From positions 1 to 7,285 of the forward strand of contig CAYHEQ010000041.1 in the NCBI GenBank assembly GCA_964355795.1: 7,285 nucleotides of DNA, given 5' to 3'. Below are positions 6,159 through 7,285 of the stretch, piece after piece. The stretch is from CAYHEQ01 sp964355795. GTDB lineage: Bacteria; Patescibacteriota; JACPGU01. Position numbers and translations under genes: made by a program. The notes under the pieces are model-generated. The model made no database searches and had not been told where the DNA came from. It worked only from the letters and a program-made list of their open reading frames with translations. Position 1 is the stretch's first letter; the number at the start of each line of letters is the position of its first letter.

Positions 6159-6194
6159 TTAGTTAATAAAGTAAAAAAATAAGAAATTAAAAAG
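6155..6194 (+). repeat. Five-unit 8-bp-period array (NTAANAAA type) at the stop codon before recA
   Basis: The octamers CTAATTAG, TTAATAAA, GTAAAAAA, ATAAGAAA and TTAAAAAG run without a gap. TAA begins at 6156, 6164, 6172, 6180 and 6188, an exact 8-bp period, and the first TAA is the stop codon of the preceding gene. The last three units match the last three units of the array behind ftsK with three differences in 24 positions. Like that array, it leads into a hairpin. Low sequence complexity is the main caution. Confidence 0.55.
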
Positions 6195-6207
6195 ACTGGG
6201 AATTATG

Positions 6208-6241
6208 TTGGCTCCATGCTCATGCGTGGAGCCAATTTGTT
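6208..6241 (+). terminator. Strong hairpin upstream of recA, probable terminator
   Basis: TTGGCTCCATGC (6208-6219) pairs with GCGTGGAGCCAA (6224-6235) across 12 positions with one G-U, closed by a TCAT loop. The following TTTGTT is only a short, interrupted T tract. The hairpin most likely ends transcripts of the preceding membrane protein gene and insulates recA; the poor T tract leaves attenuation or mRNA 3'-end stabilisation possible. Confidence 0.55.
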
Positions 6242-6264
6242 CGTCGCTTGCCGTATTTTCGCCT

Positions 6265-6278
6265 CTACCATGAGGTAG
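6265..6278. promoter_or_regulatory. Dyad CTACC-N4-GGTAG in the recA promoter region, candidate operator
   Basis: CTACC (6265-6269), ATGA, GGTAG (6274-6278) is a perfect 5-bp dyad with a 4-bp centre placed just upstream of the candidate recA -10. The geometry resembles LexA-type operators (a dyad with a central N4), but the half-sites do not match the known GAAC/GTTC or CTGT/ACAG boxes. Damage-responsive control of recA is therefore only a hypothesis. Confidence 0.3.
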
Positions 6279-6285
6279 GTTATTA

Positions 6286-6294
6286 TGCTACACT
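6286..6294 (+). promoter_or_regulatory. Candidate extended -10 promoter for recA
   Basis: TGCTACACT combines a TGn extension (6286-6288) with TACACT (6289-6294, four of six consensus bases). An alternative -10, TATTAT, lies at 6281-6286 with a weak TTCGCC 17 bp upstream. Either places the start of the recA mRNA at about 6293-6301, leaving a leader of roughly 30-40 nt. Confidence 0.35.
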
Positions 6295-6314
6295 CGAAGA
6301 AACTAGCAATAATT

Positions 6315-6331
6315 AAAGGAGGGACGGGAGG
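6315..6331 (+). promoter_or_regulatory. Two ribosome binding sites serving two adjacent recA start codons
   Basis: AAAGGAGGG (6315-6323) is spaced for the ATG at 6333, and GGGAGG (6326-6331) is spaced 7 bases from the in-frame ATG at 6339 but only 1 base from 6333. Both starts give almost the same protein (MDMTTKK or MTTKK). An in-frame ATG at 6285 has no ribosome binding site and overlaps the predicted -10, so it is not used here. Confidence 0.6.
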
Positions 6332-6332
6332 A

Positions 6333-7285
6333 ATGGATATGACCACGAAAAAAGATGGTTCGACTGGCTCACCACAGGCGAATGAGCAAAAAGTGGAGGC
6401 AGATAAGGAGATTTCCGCGAAGCAAAAAGCGGTAAGATTGGCTCTTGACCAGATAGAAAAGCAATTTGGGGCGGGTTCTATCATGAAAATGGGCGACACG
6501 ACCAGGGCTGATGTCGGAGTGATTCCGACTGGTTCGCTTTCGCTTGACCTAGCCCTCGGTATTGGCGGTGTGCCTCGAGGAAGGATTATAGAAATCTTTG
6601 GACCGGAATCTTCGGGGAAAACTACTTTGACTTTGCATATCGTGGCGGAGGCGCAAAAAGTGGGCGGTTTGGCCGCCTTCATTGACGCAGAGCACGCGCT
6701 GGATCCAGAATACGCTAAGAAAATCGGCGTTAATATTGATGATCTTTTAGTTTCCCAACCAGATACTGGCGAACAGGCTCTGGAAATCGCGGAAACTCTG
6801 ATCCGTTCCAACGCGGTGGATATTATCGTGGTAGACTCGGTGGCGGCCTTGGTGCCTCGCGCCGAGATTGAGGGCGAGATGGGCGATTCACACATGGGTT
6901 TGCAGGCGCGTCTGATGAGTCAGGCTTTGAGGAAAATTACGGGCGCGGTAGCGAGAAGTAATACCACGGTTATTTTTATCAACCAACTGCGGATGAAAAT
7001 CGGCGTGATGTTTGGCAATCCCGAGACGACGACAGGTGGCAACGCGCTCAAATTTTACGCCTCGGTGCGTCTGGATATTCGGCGCAAAGATCAAATCAAA
7101 GACGGCGAAAATATCATCGGCAATCATGTCGTGGTAAAAGTGGTGAAAAACAAAGTGGCGCCGCCTTTCCGCGCCGCTGAATTTGACATTATGTATAACG
7201 AAGGCATCTCCCGAGAGGGCGAGATTATTGACCTTGGCGTCAAAGCCGGCATTATCAACAAATCCGGTTCGTGGTTTGATTACGG
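6333..7285 (+). CDS. recA: Recombinase RecA, truncated by the right edge
   Basis: 317 residues are visible, reading through to the window end without a stop. RecA forms ATP-dependent filaments on single-stranded DNA for strand exchange. Landmarks are QIEKQFGAGSIMKMG (40-54), Walker A GPESSGKTT (90-98), FIDAEHALDP (116-125) with catalytic E120, Walker B IIVVDSVAAL (164-173), the L1 loop region EIEGEMGDSHMGLQARLMSQA, FINQLRMKIGV, and the L2 loop FGNPETTTGGNALKFYASVRLDIRR (starting at 227). All match bacterial RecA closely. The C-terminal domain is partly missing, as expected at the edge. Compared with E. coli RecA there is an extra polar stretch of about 25 residues at the N-terminus (DGSTGSPQANEQKVEADKE). 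The gene is preceded by a hairpin, a possible operator and a promoter, so it appears to be transcribed on its own. An antisense open frame at 6203-6895 is a shadow. Confidence 0.97.
   Translation, partial: MDMTTKKDGSTGSPQANEQKVEADKEISAKQKAVRLALDQIEKQFGAGSIMKMGDTTRADVGVIPTGSLSLDLALGIGGVPRGRIIEIFGPESSGKTTLTLHIVAEAQKVGGLAAFIDAEHALDPEYAKKIGVNIDDLLVSQPDTGEQALEIAETLIRSNAVDIIVVDSVAALVPRAEIEGEMGDSHMGLQARLMSQALRKITGAVARSNTTVIFINQLRMKIGVMFGNPETTTGGNALKFYASVRLDIRRKDQIKDGENIIGNHVVVKVVKNKVAPPFRAAEFDIMYNEGISREGEIIDLGVKAGIINKSGSWFDY

Noticed and set aside
6248..6276. TTGCCG with a -10 box 17 bp downstream as recA promoter
   Set aside because: The hexamer 17 bp after TTGCCG (6271-6276) is TGAGGT, which does not resemble a -10 box.
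6203..6895. 230-codon minus-strand open frame opposite recA
   Set aside because: It is antisense to a strongly conserved RecA. Its translation is rich in S, A, P and I without domain motifs, as expected from the complement of a well-conserved gene, and no ribosome binding site was noted.

Overview
The window looks like a chromosomal segment from a small-genome bacterium, most likely of the Candidate Phyla Radiation (Patescibacteria). That placement rests on gene style, not on a marker: a reverse transcriptase tail of the diversity-generating-retroelement type, compact housekeeping genes with membrane proteins of unknown function between them, several starts without a Shine-Dalgarno sequence, and moderate to low G+C. 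The standard bacterial code fits: complete genes end in TAA, TAG or TGA and no internal TGA has to be read as an amino acid.

Layout. Positions 1-379 hold the C-terminal tail of a reverse transcriptase cut by the left edge. It is followed 22 bp later by ruvC (402-890, Holliday junction resolvase), probably in the same transcript. A 141-bp gap carries good sigma70-like promoter elements and a strong ribosome binding site for a two-gene unit: a small membrane protein (1032-1412) and ftsK (1421-3661, DNA translocase). A bidirectional hairpin terminator (about 3701-3729) separates ftsK from a convergent MgtC/SapB-DUF4010 membrane protein gene (3749-5071, minus strand). Divergent from that gene is yajQ (5178-5669), then a small DUF5684-like membrane protein (5727-6158), a hairpin, and recA (6333 to the right edge, truncated). 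RuvC, FtsK and RecA together give the region a recombination and chromosome-segregation theme.

The most unusual signal is not a gene. Three of the noncoding intervals contain short arrays with an exact 8-bp period built on NTAA(G)NNN: five units directly after the ftsK stop, eight to nine units filling the yajQ leader, and five units overlapping the stop codon of the gene before recA. In the yajQ leader the array is also a large dyad: TAAGC every 8 bp, then GCTTA every 8 bp, centred on TAAGCTTA. Because 8 is not a multiple of 3, such an array puts TAA stop codons in all three frames. I do not recognise a described element of this kind; its origin and function are open.
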